Source of the DNA: Hamiltosporidium tvaerminnensis
Taxonomy: Eukaryota; Microsporidia; Dubosqiidae
NCBI GenBank assembly: GCA_022605425.2
Contig: JAKIMF020000005.1
Location: 1 to 64,000, forward strand
Direction of reading: 5' to 3'
DNA: 64,000 bases
Part shown: positions 26,491 through 41,740 of the stretch, piece after piece
How the letters are laid out: every line of letters starts with the position of its first letter
Position numbering within the stretch: position 1 is the stretch's first letter
Translations under genes and position numbers: made by a program
Notes under the pieces: generated by a model
The model's input: only the letters and a program-made list of their open reading frames with translations
The model's database searches: none
What the model was told of the DNA's origin: nothing

Positions 26491-29400
26491 TTCCTAAATT
26501 TATTTCCTTTAAATCCCTTCTTGTCTTATTATCTCTAAAATCAATGATAAGCAGATACTTTTTTTAAATAAATAGATTAGAAAGTATGGTTGCTTAAAAA
26601 CATTAAGTCTTCATTTGAAATACTTTGTTACAATTAATTTTAAATACAATTCATTTTTGATATTTAAAATATATATAAAATCATTGTTCATATATATGCT
26701 TTATTGAATAGTAATTACTTATATCTTAATTTTAAAATAATAAATTCTAGTATATTATTTACAGATTTGCTAATATTTATTGAATTAGAAAAAGTATTTT
26801 TCTAATAATAATAAAATGTTTGTAAGAGAAGTGGAATTCTCAGTACTTTTGTTTAGTACATTATAATTATTAAAATAAATTCAATTGCGTTAATTATATC
26901 TATTTCTTTATTTTATTTTTTCTATTATATTTTCATTTTATTTTAAATCACTTATATGTAATTTTAATTTTATTCGGTTTTTAAAGCTAAGAATTTATTA
27001 TAAACAACCATTTAAAGATTTGTTAATCTCAATCAAGAATAAATAAAAAGAAAAGTGAATATTTTATATTTCAAGTTCTTAAATTTTATTTTTTATTTGT
27101 AAAACAGAAAAAAATAAAAATTTGAAAAAAATTAATTAAAAGCTTTTTTATGTTAATATGACGTTATTCTTTATTTAATAAGTTGTAATAATTGTTTAAG
27201 TTCATATAAGTAAGTATTATCTAAATATTAAGCATTTTAACAAATTGAAAGATTATTCAGGATAGTGTATATTAAAAAATTATATAAATCAGATCTCTAA
27301 ATCAAATAAAGAGATTAAGTCCAATACTAACGATCAATAATAATTTTTAAAATGAAATTTGTTAAAGGTGGAATGACATATAAAAAATTATTTCTTCAAT
27401 TTTCTTTAGTATATATTAGGCATAAGGCTTTATTAACAATGAAAAATTTAAATTCATTAAAAAGCAACTCATTGTTAATTTAAATAAATAAATTGTCGAT
27501 TGAAAAATTTAAACAAAAAATAACGATTTAAACATATATTCGAAATATCAAGGTTGAGGCATAAATAAAACCAAATTGATTAATAAATTAATATATTTTA
27601 AAAAAACTTTTAAGTATTTTCACTCAGTTTTTTTCTTTAGTATGAAAATGCTGTTTAATTATCCTAAAATTATTTGAATTATTTGAATATTTTATGAGCA
27701 ATTTTTATTCTTAAATATAATTTCTAAATATTTTTTTTGACATTTCACAAGAAAGAAAAGTAGTTTTATATATTTTAAAATACTTTTTTTTTACTTTTAG
27801 ATGTTTTACATTCTATTTATATTTATATATTCATTACTAGGTTGAAATTCCTGTAAAAGGTTATAATAATACATTCTTCTTCATATAGATCGTTATATAT
27901 TACCTTGTTTGGTTTAAAAATAGAATTAATTGTGATATTTATTCATGAATTCAAATCATAAATAAAAAACTAATTTAAATATAAAATTTTATGAAATAAA
28001 AGAAGTTTATTAGAATTTATCTTTTTCTCGGGTGATTTAATAATTTAAAATTTTTCTATAAGATTCGTGATAACTACTTCTATATTTGCGAGCTTTTTTA
28101 GTATTGAATTGTAATTCTTTAGTTAAGAAACTGATTTAATTTTTTAAAGCTTTATTATTCGTTATATCTTTTTCATATAAAATATCTAATATATATCTAA
28201 ACTTTTTCATTTGGCTGAAGAAACTTGTATTTGTTAACTATCAAATAAATTCTTTACGATACTAAAATTTGTATAACATAGTTTAAAGCATTATTTTTAA
28301 TTTATTTGAAATGAACTATATGTTTTTCATAATTTGGTTATACTAGCAAAATTCAATAATATAAAAAATAAACTGAAACTATTTTTTTTAAATATAGACT
28401 AAAAAGCTATGCTTTTATAAGTTATGAAAATTAGTAAACCCACCATAAAAATGAATAGTAACTGTAAAAAATAATTTTATTAACAATATTTCTTGTATCT
28501 AATCTAGTTCGATATACAGAAATTTGTATTTCAAATCATTTTAGTTAAATTTTTTAAACTAGAATTGCATACAATTTATAATGTAAAAACTGTTTTTTAT
28601 TTTAAATTTATGTATCTCAGGATGATATACCGATCTTATATAGAAATAAGTGTAAGATTTTCTGTTTTTTATAGATTAATTCATATAATAATTGATTATT
28701 GGATAACTGAATGATTTATTGTATCACTAAAATATTTTTAATAATTCTTGAATTTAAAGATATAATTTATCCGTTTATTTAAAACTTAGAATTATGAGGC
28801 AACAAATCTGTTTATTTTGCACAAAAAAATATTCTAAATATATATTGTTGAAAAATTATGTTCAACTTAATTATTTTAGTAAAGAATAGATTGTTTCATA
28901 ATATTTAATTAGTTGCTCAAATTTATTTACAGTAAATTAATTATCATTAAGGAAACGTTATTATCTTGATATATCAAATTTTTAATTTAGAATTTGTTTT
29001 TACCAAAGAAAATGTGCATTCAGTCCTTATATTCTATGAAAAAAGCTTTTTTAAATGAATTCATAATACAATGAAATTTTTAAACCTGTTTTCAAGTATA
29101 ATAAAGTTATTTCAAATTTATTTTCTTTACTACGATAAAATCTTAATTCTTACATAAATCTAGATCAATAAGTTAATTTACTATTTTTGTTTGGTAATTT
29201 CTTTTTTGGGATATTTTTACTGATGTTACAACGAATATTTTTTTTCAGAACCTTGATGCAATTTTTTGATATTTATATGTAAATGTTTGTTCTAATAAGC
29301 TTTAAACGTAAATTTATTCATTTAAACTATAATTTATGTTTTAGATGATTATAACTCTGAATTCTACTAAAAAAAAGTAATTTTTTTTTATGGCTAAATC

Positions 29401-31350
29401 CTCTGATAAAAATTTAAGGATAATTAAATCCTAATTTTGCTGACTAATAGTTATCTCAGAAAAATATAAAACTATGCTAATCGAGATAAAATTGTTTTTA
29501 CACGAAATTTAAATTTATGGAAATTATTTTAAAATAACTCGGATTTTATTGTGTCTGAAAATACTATTTGTAAACTATAATAAAATAAATATTTTTTAGA
29601 ATTAAAAACAATGCTGAATTAAGCTTATATATTAAAGACTGTGTTAATATTCGTTTTAAATACTGTTATATTGAGAAAAAGGTGAATCGCATTGGGTCCT
29701 TGAAATAGTAAGTCAGAAGCTAAAATATTTTTGGTTTTATGCTTAGATTTCCATTTAAAGTGGAATTCGAAAACTTACAATACGAAAAAAAATAAAATAT
29801 TTCTTTTTAAATGGCAAAATAGGATTCCTGTATTTAAAATAAACATCATTGTTCTGATACTGTATCAGAAGACTAAAATATGTTTAAAATCTTTTTCAAA
29901 ATAGTTTAATATTCTAAAATCAATATAAGAATAAGATCTATTATAGTTACATATTTTGGTTGCTTTTAATTTACTCTTATTATATTATTCGAAATAATTT
30001 TGATTTTATTGTCTCTACTAAAGTAAAATATTTAAATTAATTTATATAATTTTATTTACAGTCTAAACCTTTTACGCCGTCATTTTTATAAGATCTCAAG
30101 TATAATAGTTAGAAAAAATTAAATTTAGCATTCGAAAATTATTATACGCAATAGATCGAATTTGTTTTACATTTTAACCTGCTATTATTTGATCAGGTCG
30201 AAATGAAAAATATTATTAAAAATATGACTGAGAACCATATTATAAATTTTCTTGATATGTTTTTAGCATATTTCATTTTAGATCAACATAGTAATTTATT
30301 ATCGTGTTAGAAATAATATATAAAATTGGCTTTCTATCATTTTTTTACTTTAGAAAATGTGTGCTACATTCTATGTTCTGGTTATATAGATTTTTGTATA
30401 ATACATTGATATTAAGTGTTAATTCACTCCTGGTTTTTATGAAATCAATATTGAATATAGGTATTAAATTCACGAGTGAATTGGAGCTTCGTTATGTATA
30501 TATAGGCGTTTTGAGCATTTTTTATTTTAAGGGTCTGCGAGGTAAATGCAACACTAAACCATTGTATTGGAAAGAATATTGAGTTTAACCATTGGGCTTA
30601 TTTCTTTTACTTTTATTATTTATACTTTTTTTAATGTAAAAGACCTATAGATGTTTTTAATAGAGATAATATAAAATAAATGATATCCAAATTAATTATA
30701 TACTTAGTGATTCGGAAAAATTAAACTAATCAATGGTAATAATATTTAACCTCCATAATTTGGAATACACAAACATGAAAGTATACTTCGATTGAAAATA
30801 AGCAGAGAAATAGAATTTAAAATACGGATTTAAGGAAACAGATAGTAATATGAAGAAAACAATAAAAGTTACATTAATTGGCATGGATTATATTTGAAAT
30901 AAATAAATTAAGTCATTTCACGTTGTTTTATTTTTATATAATTATTTTTAGTTCCGTCTACATTTCATACTTTTTTTTTCTTTGTTTTAAATATTGACTT
31001 TTCCTATGTGTTTTTTTCTATTTGCGTTGTTTTATTTTGTTACATTTTAAATAGCTCTTTAATTCAGTACAAAGAGACTTTTATCCTTGGATAGATAGTT
31101 TTCTATTCATATATTTTATTGTTTCATATTATTTCTAATTAACTAGAATCGTTATAACTTAGATATTTTTGCAGTATATTTTCTAATCATTTATTCTTTT
31201 CCTTATTCTTTAAGAAATATTTTAAAGTTTATTAAGAAGAGTAGATAAAATAATCAAGTAATATTAAAAGTACATAAAAGCATTCTAAATGTTCTTTATA
31301 CTATCTATTTCCAAAGTTTAGAATTAAAACATTCATATTTTATGTAAATT
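26490..31350. other. AT-rich block between the satellites, no genes seen
   Basis: No periodic box, C-rich tract or unit motif is visible in this 4.8 kb. A 92-codon frame at 30304-30582 begins with GTG, is hydrophobic and has no recognisable family; there is no second copy to test it. I treat it as chance. Confidence 0.55.
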
Positions 31351-34300
31351 TTTTAACTAATTTTTTTTCTTTCATACAATAATATTTTTATATAGTGTAT
31401 TAAGAAATTTAATATTTCGAAAATCGAATTTCAAAAATATATGAATTATTATTTGAAATATATAGAAAGGATATAAAAGATCTTGTATTAGTTTGTGGAT
31501 TTCGTAAATATTAAAATTTATCGCCGTTTTGTGCTAATTTTTGTTACCTATTTTTTTCGATTTGTTTATGTATATTCGTATTGAAGGCTTTAAAACTAAG
31601 AAAAAGTTAAGCTTATAAGAAATAGAATTTAATACTTAAAAAATCACGAGAATAGTACATAAATGTTTATAATAATATAATTGGAGATGTTTAATTTCCC
31701 TTTAGCCATGTTTCCGGTATATTTTTTTTATTTTATGTTTTCAGTTTTTTTATATAGTTTAGTATATAGGTATAGACAATCCAAAATTATTAAAAAAAAT
31801 GATTTTAAAATATATAGTTTTTAGTAGGAAAGAATCAATATAAATCTCTTGGACGGTTAATATAATTTCTTTCTATAGTCTAGATTAAAATTTTCGTATG
31901 TTTTGGATTTTTTTTAACCTATTTTTTTTTAAAATTTGTTTTATATATTATGTATATAGTGTATGAAACGCTTTGGAAAAATGTAAAAAATAATTCAAAC
32001 ATAGTTAGATCCTAAGGTTGTAAATATATTATAATAGAATAGATATGTGTAAATAAATATTATATTTTTTTATATAGTATATCTTTATATTTTATGCAAT
32101 TTTTATTCTATCTAATTTTTTTAGATTTTGGTCGATCATCTATGTATAGTCGAATGGAAATTAAAAAATTATCAAAAAATCGAGCTATAAAAATATAAGA
32201 TTACATATTTAGAAATTACTGTAAATAGAGTGAATAGTCTTATAATAATTAAATAATGATGTTTACTATTTAATTTGGTCATTTTTATAAATTTTGTCAT
32301 TTAATTTTTTCACTGTATTTTTTTGAAATCTTTTGTTCATAGTGTATGAAACGACTGAAAATCGGAAACAAATTGGTTCAAAAATATACAATTTAATAAT
32401 TGAAAATCCCATATCTAAACGCTTTAAATTATCTAAATTGTGAAAATTAATTTCTTTAAAATAAATTTCTTAATGTTTGGTGTTATTTATGTACATTTTT
32501 TTTCGATTTTATTCAAAGCTAGTGTCCGCTTGAGTCGAATTGACAATACAAAAATTTTGAAAAAAATAAATTTAGAAAAATATATGTTTTATTGAATAAA
32601 AATTGCATAAAGCACTTCGGATGTTAAATAAATAATTTAATTTTCTAGTTTTAAATAAAATTATGATTATCTTCGATGTCATTTTTTCCTACCTAATTTT
32701 TTGAATTTTGTTTAATATATTTTTATATAGTATATGAAACACTTTAGAAATCTTGAAGAACTTGGACTCGAAAGATATAAGATCTAATGCTTTAAAATTG
32801 TTATAAATACATCAGATAGGTTTTTAACAATATTTCATGCCTTTTTTATAATTAAATATAGCTATGTTTTATCAAGTTTTTATTACCTAATTTTTTACGA
32901 TTTTATTCGATATATTTGCTGTATACAGTTATGAAGCAATAAAAAAATTTTAAAAAATACATTCGATTAATTACTTAAGAATTTATTAAAATACTTCGAA
33001 TCTGTTATTAATAATGAAATAAGATTGTTTATAATCAATTTATTCATGATTACACGGATTTTTATTACCTAATTTTTTTTAAAATTTTTCGTTTTTTTTC
33101 TATAGCAGTATTAAACACTCGGAAAATTAATAAAAAAATAAATGAAATATATAATATTAAATGGTTAATAATCACCCAAAATGGCTTAAAAGTTCTTAAA
33201 ATAATTTAAAAAGATCGTTTAATATGAAATTATTTGTTTTTAATGTAAGTTTTTTTAACTAATTTTTAGTAATTTTTTTCAATATAATTTGTATATAGTC
33301 GTATTGACGATTCGAGATGATGAAAATATCAGTAAAAAAAAGAAAATCTCGAATGATTAAAATTCTCTGAAAATTATACAAAACTTCTTATAATAATCCA
33401 ATATAATTAAATTTTACGAAAGATTTAGGAATGTTTCTGAGTAATTCCATTTTCCAAATTTTCATATTTTTTTTCTATAATATTTTCTATATACTGTAGG
33501 AAACGATTTTAAATTAGAAAAAAAAATTCAGAAAAAAACATTAGTTATAATCTCAAAGAACACATATAATAAATGTTCTTAGGATATCATTAATGTTATG
33601 TTTATGTTAAATTTTCTGAGATTCTAAGCAATTTTTTTTACTAAATTTTTAAAGTCATTTGTTATATTTATATATACTATATTCAATTATTCGAAAGTTA
33701 TCACAAATTCAAAATATAAAAAAAATTATGTTTATTTAAATAAGAATTATTCGAAATACTACCGGGTAGATTCTTAACCTAATATATTTATTCTTAAATT
33801 TGTATTTGATTTACCTATATTTTTTATATTTTTTAATTTTGTTAGATTAGTTTCAATATAGTTGTATAAATCATTGCAAGATTCTAAAAATAAACTAAAA
33901 AAAAAATATATGATTTATTATCTAAAGAATGTAAAAACATTCCATATAGATTTATAAAGTTCCGAATGAGATAATAAAAAATTTGGTCAATTTATTAATT
34001 TTTTTGATTTACTTAGTCAGTTTTCGTACAGTCGTATATGCGATTTAAAAAATATAAAAAAGCTGTTCTTAAAAAATAAACGCTTCAATGAATAGGAATC
34101 TATAAAAATACATCAGGTGTGATTTTAATAATTTTATTTTTATGTTTACTATAAAATATAGCAGTTTTTCTATTAAATCTTTATTACTTATTCTTGCAAT
34201 GTTGCTTAGCATATCTTTTATATGTGTATGAAGAAATTTAAGAATTATGAAAAATTCAAGTTGCCCAAATAAACCTTAAAATAATTATAACGCTCTAAAT

Positions 34301-35660
34301 AGTATAAAAAAAGTCGTCTATATACTTAGATTATGCTTTATGATAATATTAAGTCATTTTGTGTGTTTGTTTCAATTTTCAATTTTTTTGAATTTTTTAG
34401 GCATATATACCTATAAATATGTCGCGTTTGAAAATTGAAAAAACATCAACGAAAAAATATATATTCAATGCACAAATTTTAATTAATCTATAGAGGAGTC
34501 TTACAATACTCTAAAAGGTTGCTTCTGAATAAGCTCTGATGTTCTGAAAGTAAATTTCTAAATTAATTTTTTCGAATTTGTCAAACTACATAGTATATTG
34601 TGAATGAAGAAATTTAAAAAAAGGTGAAAATCTTCTTAAAAAAAATTTAAGAATTATATTACGAAAATATCGCAACTATCAAATTCTGTATAGTGTAACA
34701 GAATATTTTTCTTTAATTATAATTTATAGTATATCTTTCTATTAAATTCGAATGAATTGATTTATTCGATTTGTTTTATGTATAGTCGTTAGAATGATAT
34801 GAAAAATGGAAAAAAATATAATTAAAAAAATAGATGTTTCGTGGAATAAAAATTGGTATAGATACATCAGATGTTTAGTAAAAAAAATTTATTTATAGTT
34901 AAGAATAAATTTAGTCTTTTTCTTAGCTTTTTTTATTGCTTGATTTTTTCTATTTTGTTTAATAGAGTTACATGTATCAGAATTGAAGATTTTCAAATTT
35001 TTAAAATACTGTGTAAGAAAGAAATACTATTTAATGCTCAGAAATTGATACAAATTCTACTAATATGCTTATAAAATATGACTGTTTATTTTATATAAAA
35101 TTTGGGTATGCAATCTTCATTACAATTTTTTTTTTTGATTTTTTTCGTGATATATTTGTACATGTAATGAAACAAATCGAGAATTATCGAAAAATATCGA
35201 TGACAAAATAAAATTTTTAAATAGTCAAAAAACAGCAAAAATACAAGAAATTAGCTAATAAGGAAACAATATTGAGGTTGTTAATAAAATTTTCCCGTTT
35301 TTAAGAACATTATTTCATAAATATTTTTTTTTTTCATTTCGATCAACCTATCTCGTATATAGTGTGTAGGTTATTCCAAAATTTTTGAAAATATTTTACA
35401 AGATATATGTTTTAATACCGAAAATTACTTTTAATATAATGAATAATTGTTTAATAATTAGATATTGTATGTATAATAAAATTTCTAGGTGCTTTTTGTA
35501 AATTTCTGTACTCCAAAATTATCGAATTTAGTCGATATAGGTACTTATAGTCGTATTGAAGATTCTAAAATATGAAAAGCAAATATAAAAACAAATAAGA
35601 TTATATACATGAAAAATAACCAGAAAAAGGACCAGAAATCTTTTAATTATCAAATATGGT
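31350..35660 (+). repeat. Satellite array 2, period about 190 bp, same family and orientation as array 1
   Basis: The same box (TATATAGTGTATGAAACG and variants) recurs near 31385, 31565, 31755, 31950, 32140, 32335, 32520, 32710, 32905, 33085, 33280, 33470, 33660, 33850, 34020, 34210, 34400, 34590, 34780, 34970, 35150, 35350 and 35545. That is about 23 monomers. Monomers have diverged a great deal and no long identical stretch remains, so the array is old. Short open frames inside it, such as 34871-35074, are chance readings. Confidence 0.7.
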
Positions 35661-36160
35661 TTCTAAAAATTAAATCAGCTATTTTTTCTTTAAATTTTAA
35701 TACTTGTTTATTTTTTAAATTTTATTTAGCTTCGTTTCCTTTTTAAGTTTTTTTAACTGAAATATTTTATGTTTTTGTAATTATTTTTCTTCTTTTTACT
35801 ACATTAAAAATTTCTTGTTGTATATACTTGTTTTACTTAAATTCATTTTGCTTAACCTTAATCGACTTTTTAAATGTGGTTACATTTTTTTAGATCATTC
35901 TTTTGTTATTCATTTTCTAAGTTAAATGCTCCCTTATGTAAGCGTTTTTCTACAAATAAACTATTCTAGCTCTTATAATGTTGAATTTTTTCAAAAAGTA
36001 CTATTTTTTCTTTAATAATGTATTATGTTATTATATTTTTATGGAATTTTTATAAATTTAATGTCAATTTTATCTTCATTTAGCTAAAAATTGAGTTTAA
36101 TAACATCAATATGTTACATTTGAATATATACTTAAGTTTTTTCTCTTTTTATATGATTTA
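35661..36160 (+). repeat. T-rich leader preceding type I unit C1
   Basis: This region aligns loosely with 4681-5130, the leader of B1. No gene or other structure is seen. Confidence 0.5.
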
Positions 36161-39124
36161 TAAGTCTTAACCCTAATAAGCTTATAAAATTTACCATAAT
36201 TGGAAGTTTTTAAGTGTAAGGTATTGGATGTTTTTTTATCCTTATTGGATATAGTTGGACTATTAAAACCTTTACTCAATATCTCAAAATAAGACTATTT
36301 TATCTTGGTCATAATACGCTGTGTTTAACTTTATTATGGCCTTATTAAATTTTATGAAATCGTTTGGAAAAGCTCTCAGTATATTGTTAGAAACATATAT
36401 CATATATGGGATTTATAGATAACTTTCGTTTTCATATAACCTCATATCATTTACCTTTTATAAAATTGATTGAAATGCCAGGTATCTATTACAAATGTAT
36501 TGTTTAGGTTTCTTAAAAAAAATATAAATCTATTTGAAAGAAAGATGTATATGTGAAAGATATTTTAATATCATGTATAAAACTTTTAATCGAATTAATG
36601 AGAAAATTAATATTATTACCTTTTGTGAAATGGATTGAATTTTATAGATTTATAAAGAGATTAATTTATTATGTGTAATACAATCTATGGGCAGTAGATC
36701 TTAATATTTCATTCATCTCAATATATCATATAAATAAATATTTCGTTTTATAATATATAGCCAGAGTAAACCAACTTAAATTGTTATATTCATAAATGTA
36801 TTAAATTTTTTTATAATTTGTAAACTCTTTTTATTAGACTTATATACTATCTTACTGCAAAGTACTAAAGAATTAACTTTAACTAAATAGGATAGAATAC
36901 TAAAATGTCTTGAACTATTAACTTTATTTTATTTATATTACTTTTATACTAAAACCACATTATAATGAATGATTTTACATTAACTATTCGTACATTTGAA
37001 TGCTTTTGAATTATCTACCTAGTTTAAAGGCGATTTCTATAACTATGTTTTAAATGCTTAGGATATCTGCTATTTGGGTTTTTTTGATCTTTAACTTTCA
37101 CTGTAGCAATACGGATTCACTCAAAAAAACAATTCAACTAAAAAATAATTTTGATAATATTTTATTTTGTAAAAGATAGATTGAATGATCAATATATAGT
37201 TTAGTATAAACTTAATTTTACACCACATTTTTTTAATATATATTTTTTATAGCTTTACAGCTACGAACAACTCTTTACATAATAAAGAAATACTTATATT
37301 AATGAAATCATAAGATATTGATAACATTTTTATATCTAGATATATTTATAAGAGGACATTAAATGAAAAGATTGAAAAAACATATTTTTTTTACTCAATA
37401 AGTCGTGTATTATAATTTAACAAATAAAATTTCGATGATCTTGTTTGTCGATTTATAGCTAATTATATCGAAAGTATTATTTTTCCAATTAAAACGTAAA
37501 AATAAAGATACTTGGGTATTAAAAATCACTAAAACTATAAATGAGCTTCAGTTCTAAATGTTGTGGCATCTTTTACAAGTAAATTACTACTTTTTAATTT
37601 TGAAACTTTCGATTCTTCCTTATATGAATCAAGATTAAAACTAATTTAGAAGCAATAGAACTTAGCTACAACCAACTAAAATATTTTTACTAGAATATTA
37701 GCACCTTTAATATAATATTTCAAACTATCCAAGCTGATTCGGATTATGGAATGGCATATCTAAGGTTATTTACATATGTTACCATTGTTTAAAGGGTAAT
37801 CTCAAAGAACTCATCTGATCTTGTTTAAGGTCAAAATTAACTAAATAATTTAATGAATTCACTCATAATATATTGGTACATAAATACACAATATCATTAA
37901 CTGGAATTACAATAACGCGAAGGCAAAGAGCTCAATTATGGGACGCATTTGCCTATTTGAAAAGATTCGAGGTAAAGTTGTATATAATAAAGAAAAAGAT
38001 AAATTAATATAATGGAGTTTATAAGTTATGATTTTAAAAATTAATAGATTTTAATTACTCTACACCACAAAACTTTACTTTTGTATATTTAATCGACTAT
38101 TTCTTTTAAACGTTAAGATAATTCTTTTTTCCTTCATGATATATGAGTGAAGTGTATGCTCTATGATTGAATTGTTTTCTTCTTGATAAAATGTGTTCTT
38201 CCTATTACAAAATCCTAAATCAATGTTTTGAGCTATTAAAACTTAAGTAAGCCGTTTGGACTCAATACAAATTTTGTACTATATATTATCTTATATTATT
38301 GTTTGGTTTGTGTTAGAAGATTAAACATATTTTACATTTTGTAAAAATTAAAAGGTAATGCTGTTTTGAAGAAATATTTTTTAATGTATATTTTTTTAGT
38401 ACTTTTTGCGTTAAAAAAATTCCAAACTCATAAGTCTATATACTTCTTTTTGTTAAAATAGAATACATATTAATTTTAATTGAAAGGTATCTAAAAACTA
38501 ATGTGCCTTTTCTCATAATGACAATGTTACAATAAAGAATAAAAAAATATAATTTTACTGAATGTATATTCGCTTATACAAAGCTTTGCTGGTTTTAGTA
38601 CTTTTGTTAAAAATAAAACTTTAGTTAAATGATATACACCTTAGCAAATAAAGATTTTAATTTTTTTTAAATTAGTAAATAATAATATATAAGATTCCAT
38701 GTAGCAATTATTTTAACTATATCTCTATACGTATTAAACAATAAATTTTTTTTAAAAGACATGGTTTAATATTAATTCATTTTACAGCTAGTTTTATAAT
38801 TTCTTTTTTTTTATTTAAATTTATGCAAGTTATAAATAAATTCAGATATGAAATAGAATATGAAGAAAATTATATATGTAGGGATATACTAATAAAAATA
38901 TCTTAGTATGATTTAAAAGAAGCCAAGAACATTATTTAAATAAGTATTGTTATACTTTAAAATGGTTTAGAAGGGTAAACAGTGGATTTTATAATTAATC
39001 ATTGTGGCTTGAGTTAATTTATATTGTAATTAGATAGATTGCTTTGGAAGAATATCTATCAAGCTACTGAACGAATTAAATGAAATTTGATTCTAAGTGA
39101 CATTGATTGTAAAAAATTTAAAAG

Positions 39125-39132
39125 TATAAAAA
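39125..39132 (+). promoter_or_regulatory. TATA box of the C1 RNA candidate
   Basis: TATAAAAA starts 29 nt before the AGCATC that opens the element, the same spacing as in B1 and D. Confidence 0.45.
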
Positions 39133-39153
39133 GGCGAAGATTTTTCATTTTTT

Positions 39154-39585
39154 AGCATCTTCTACGGATTAGCTTCAAGAATATGTTTGAAATATCGGAT
39201 GCACTATAGGAAAAGTTCTTCATCTTTAAAACTACAAGAGCTATGACTGTAATGAAGTGGAGGCCAAATATAACAAATGCCACCCCTCACATATATCAAT
39301 TCTCTGTAATATTTGCAGCTAAATTTGCTGCATCTGTATATATCCTAATTGCTGGATTATAGAAAGACTTATGCAAATTTATTTACATAATTCTATAATG
39401 CTTAAATATTGATGCCCTGAACAACAATCGATTTTGTTTAAAAAATCGAAGAATTCGAAATTAATGATTTCAATCACTTTGTAATGCTTTTAGATAATCT
39501 TAACTGCAACATCAATTGTATTTACAAGAACTTTAAGGCAATGAGCCAAATACTAGGACAACACTGCCTATTTAGATAGAAAAGT
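39154..39585 (+). ncRNA. Candidate structured non-coding RNA, copy C1
   Basis: Colinear with 8143-8575. It opens with GCATC, which can pair with GATGC about 45 nt on, as in D. AGTTCTT at 39214-39220 pairs with AAGAGCT at 39236-39242: relative to B1, one left-arm C has become T, which keeps pairing as a G-U wobble. The TGCAGC/GCTGCA hairpin is unchanged. GACTTATG with CATAATTC keeps all but one pair. The closing hairpin AGGCA 39537-39541 with TGCCT 39565-39569 is intact. As in B1, no T-run terminator follows. Its function is unknown; the case rests on conserved architecture and is not a family match. Confidence 0.45.
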
Positions 39586-40679
39586 TGTTTGAAAATATAT
39601 ACCCTATACAATAAAATTATATCAAAATACCGTTCAAAAAAATCTTTAATCATCTTACGAACAACCCTAATTCATTATTTACAATATCTACAATTTTGCT
39701 TGTATGCTTTTAAGTGCTTAATTCAATCACAATCTAAAACAATGGTTTTTTTATAAAATTTCGCATATGTGTAGATTCTTATATACTTACATTTCTATTT
39801 AAATAAATGTGTTCGTTTTATTTTTCTAAAGATTTTACATACTTTGTTGCTAGCTAGGTTACAGAACTTATATAAGGACATTGAAATGTTAATCAAATCC
39901 TATATTTCTTTAATGTTATTCTAAACTTACTTTCTCAAGTATTTCACTGCTACAGGTTTGGTAAATAATATTTTCTCTACTATATTTCACAAGTATTTCC
40001 CTAACTTAGGTTAGTGAAAGCAAAACTTTTTAATTGGAATGGTATTATGTGCTTTATACACTTTCTAAATAAATTAACTTTTTTTATTTGCTTTTCTAAG
40101 CTAGTTTGTGTGATTTGCATGAAATCTTTCAATTCTTATCAGATTATATTAAAATGGCTTTTTTTTGGCTCGACCATAGAAAGTTTTAGTTTCCCTTTTA
40201 TAACGAATTCACAATAAATAGAAATAAAACGAAGATATCCTTAAATGCCTTTTGAAATCGCACTTTTTAAAAGTTTTTTATGATTTTCTTGCTTTTAAAC
40301 AAGTAAGTAAAAAATGCAGACATTGATTTTTACATTGAAAACCCTTATGGATAAAATAGCGGCATACTTTTGAATATAAAAATAAAAGAGCTCCGAAATA
40401 CAAAGCTTTATGCATTTTTAATTAAAATGTATTTTCAACTATAAAAAAGTAAGTATTGAATTTGTTCACCTAAAATTTTAAAAAGGTAAACTCTTAATAT
40501 TAAATGATTTTTTACGTTTAATAATTTGAATTTAGCAGATTTCATAATTTTTTCCAAATAAAACTATCTTGAAACCTTGGAACCAAAAATATAATGTTTT
40601 AAAAAAAAATCCCCAAACGAAAATTAAAAAGCAGCTGAATATTAATATAAGAAAATTTTTATTTGTAATTAGCAGAAAT

Positions 40680-41740
40680 ATTTCCCCTAATCAAAATCGT
40701 TTAACTGTTGTTCAACAATATTTTAATAAGTATAAGCAGTATAAATACCTCTAATAACCAAACTCACTTTAAAAAAGGCAAAAACTTTTTTCACTCATCT
40801 AACTAATTTCATATCACTCCAAAAAAGTTTTCCCTATCCTAATTTTTAGCACCCAAACCAAACGTTTTTCTTCAACCCTAAGATGATTATTTCCCTACCC
40901 CGATTATTTTTACCCTAATTTCTTTTTTAAATAGCAGAAAACCCCCCTCCCCTAAATTTCTTTATATTTTAAATATATTTTCTAATATATTCATCATTTT
41001 CCTGACCAAATCATTTTATCTTTAAATTTATTTCTTCGTCAACTAATTCTTTTCGCCTTAACTTTCTTTTTGCCATAAACTTGCTTTTCTCACAGAGAAT
41101 TATTTTTCTCAAAGATATTTTAAAATTCTGTCCAAATTATTTTCTTTTTTGAAAATTTGTATCTTTAAATAAATTATTCAATTACCTACCCAACTCCATT
41201 GATTTCAACTAGATATTTTCTTTCTGCCGGTTCTTTTTCTTAAAAACAGATTCTCTTCTACAGATTTCAACTTTCCTTAGTATTTTTTTTTAATTTTTGC
41301 AACCAATATTTTATTTCTTTGACATACCTTTTCATTGAACCTAAACCCTAGTTTCCAACCCTGTTTTTATAGTAATTCTCTTTTCCCATCCGCAATTTTC
41401 TTCCTTTATAATCCTGTTCTTCTCTTTCTAAATCTTTTTCAGAATCAGAATCTTTTCCCTAACTACTATCTTTTTTCGCAAACTAATTTTTTTTTACTTG
41501 CTGGCCCCGATCTACTCAACAGATAATATTTACTCTTCTGACTTAATTCCTAACTTTTTTCGTAGAACCATTCTTGCTTCGCTAACTACAATCTTTTTCC
41601 TTGACTAATTTTCTTTCTCTCTAATGTTTTTATTCTTGTTGAATAAAATTTTGGGTAAAAAAAATAGAAATTAATTCAGAAAAATAATTCTCTTAACCAA
41701 ATGTTGGTTTCTATTTTTTTCTACCCTATGGTGTGAAAAA
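40680..41740. repeat. C-rich, G-poor tract of type I unit C1
   Basis: Counterpart of 9660-10740. CCCTA-like pieces are frequent on the + strand (TTTTCCCTATCCTAATTTT, CCCCGATTATTTTTACCCTA). A 63-codon frame at 41335-41526 is a reading of this biased DNA, not a gene. Confidence 0.55.

Noticed and set aside
30304-30582. 92-codon forward frame
   Set aside because: It has a GTG start, is hydrophobic and AT-driven, has no family and no second copy to show constraint.
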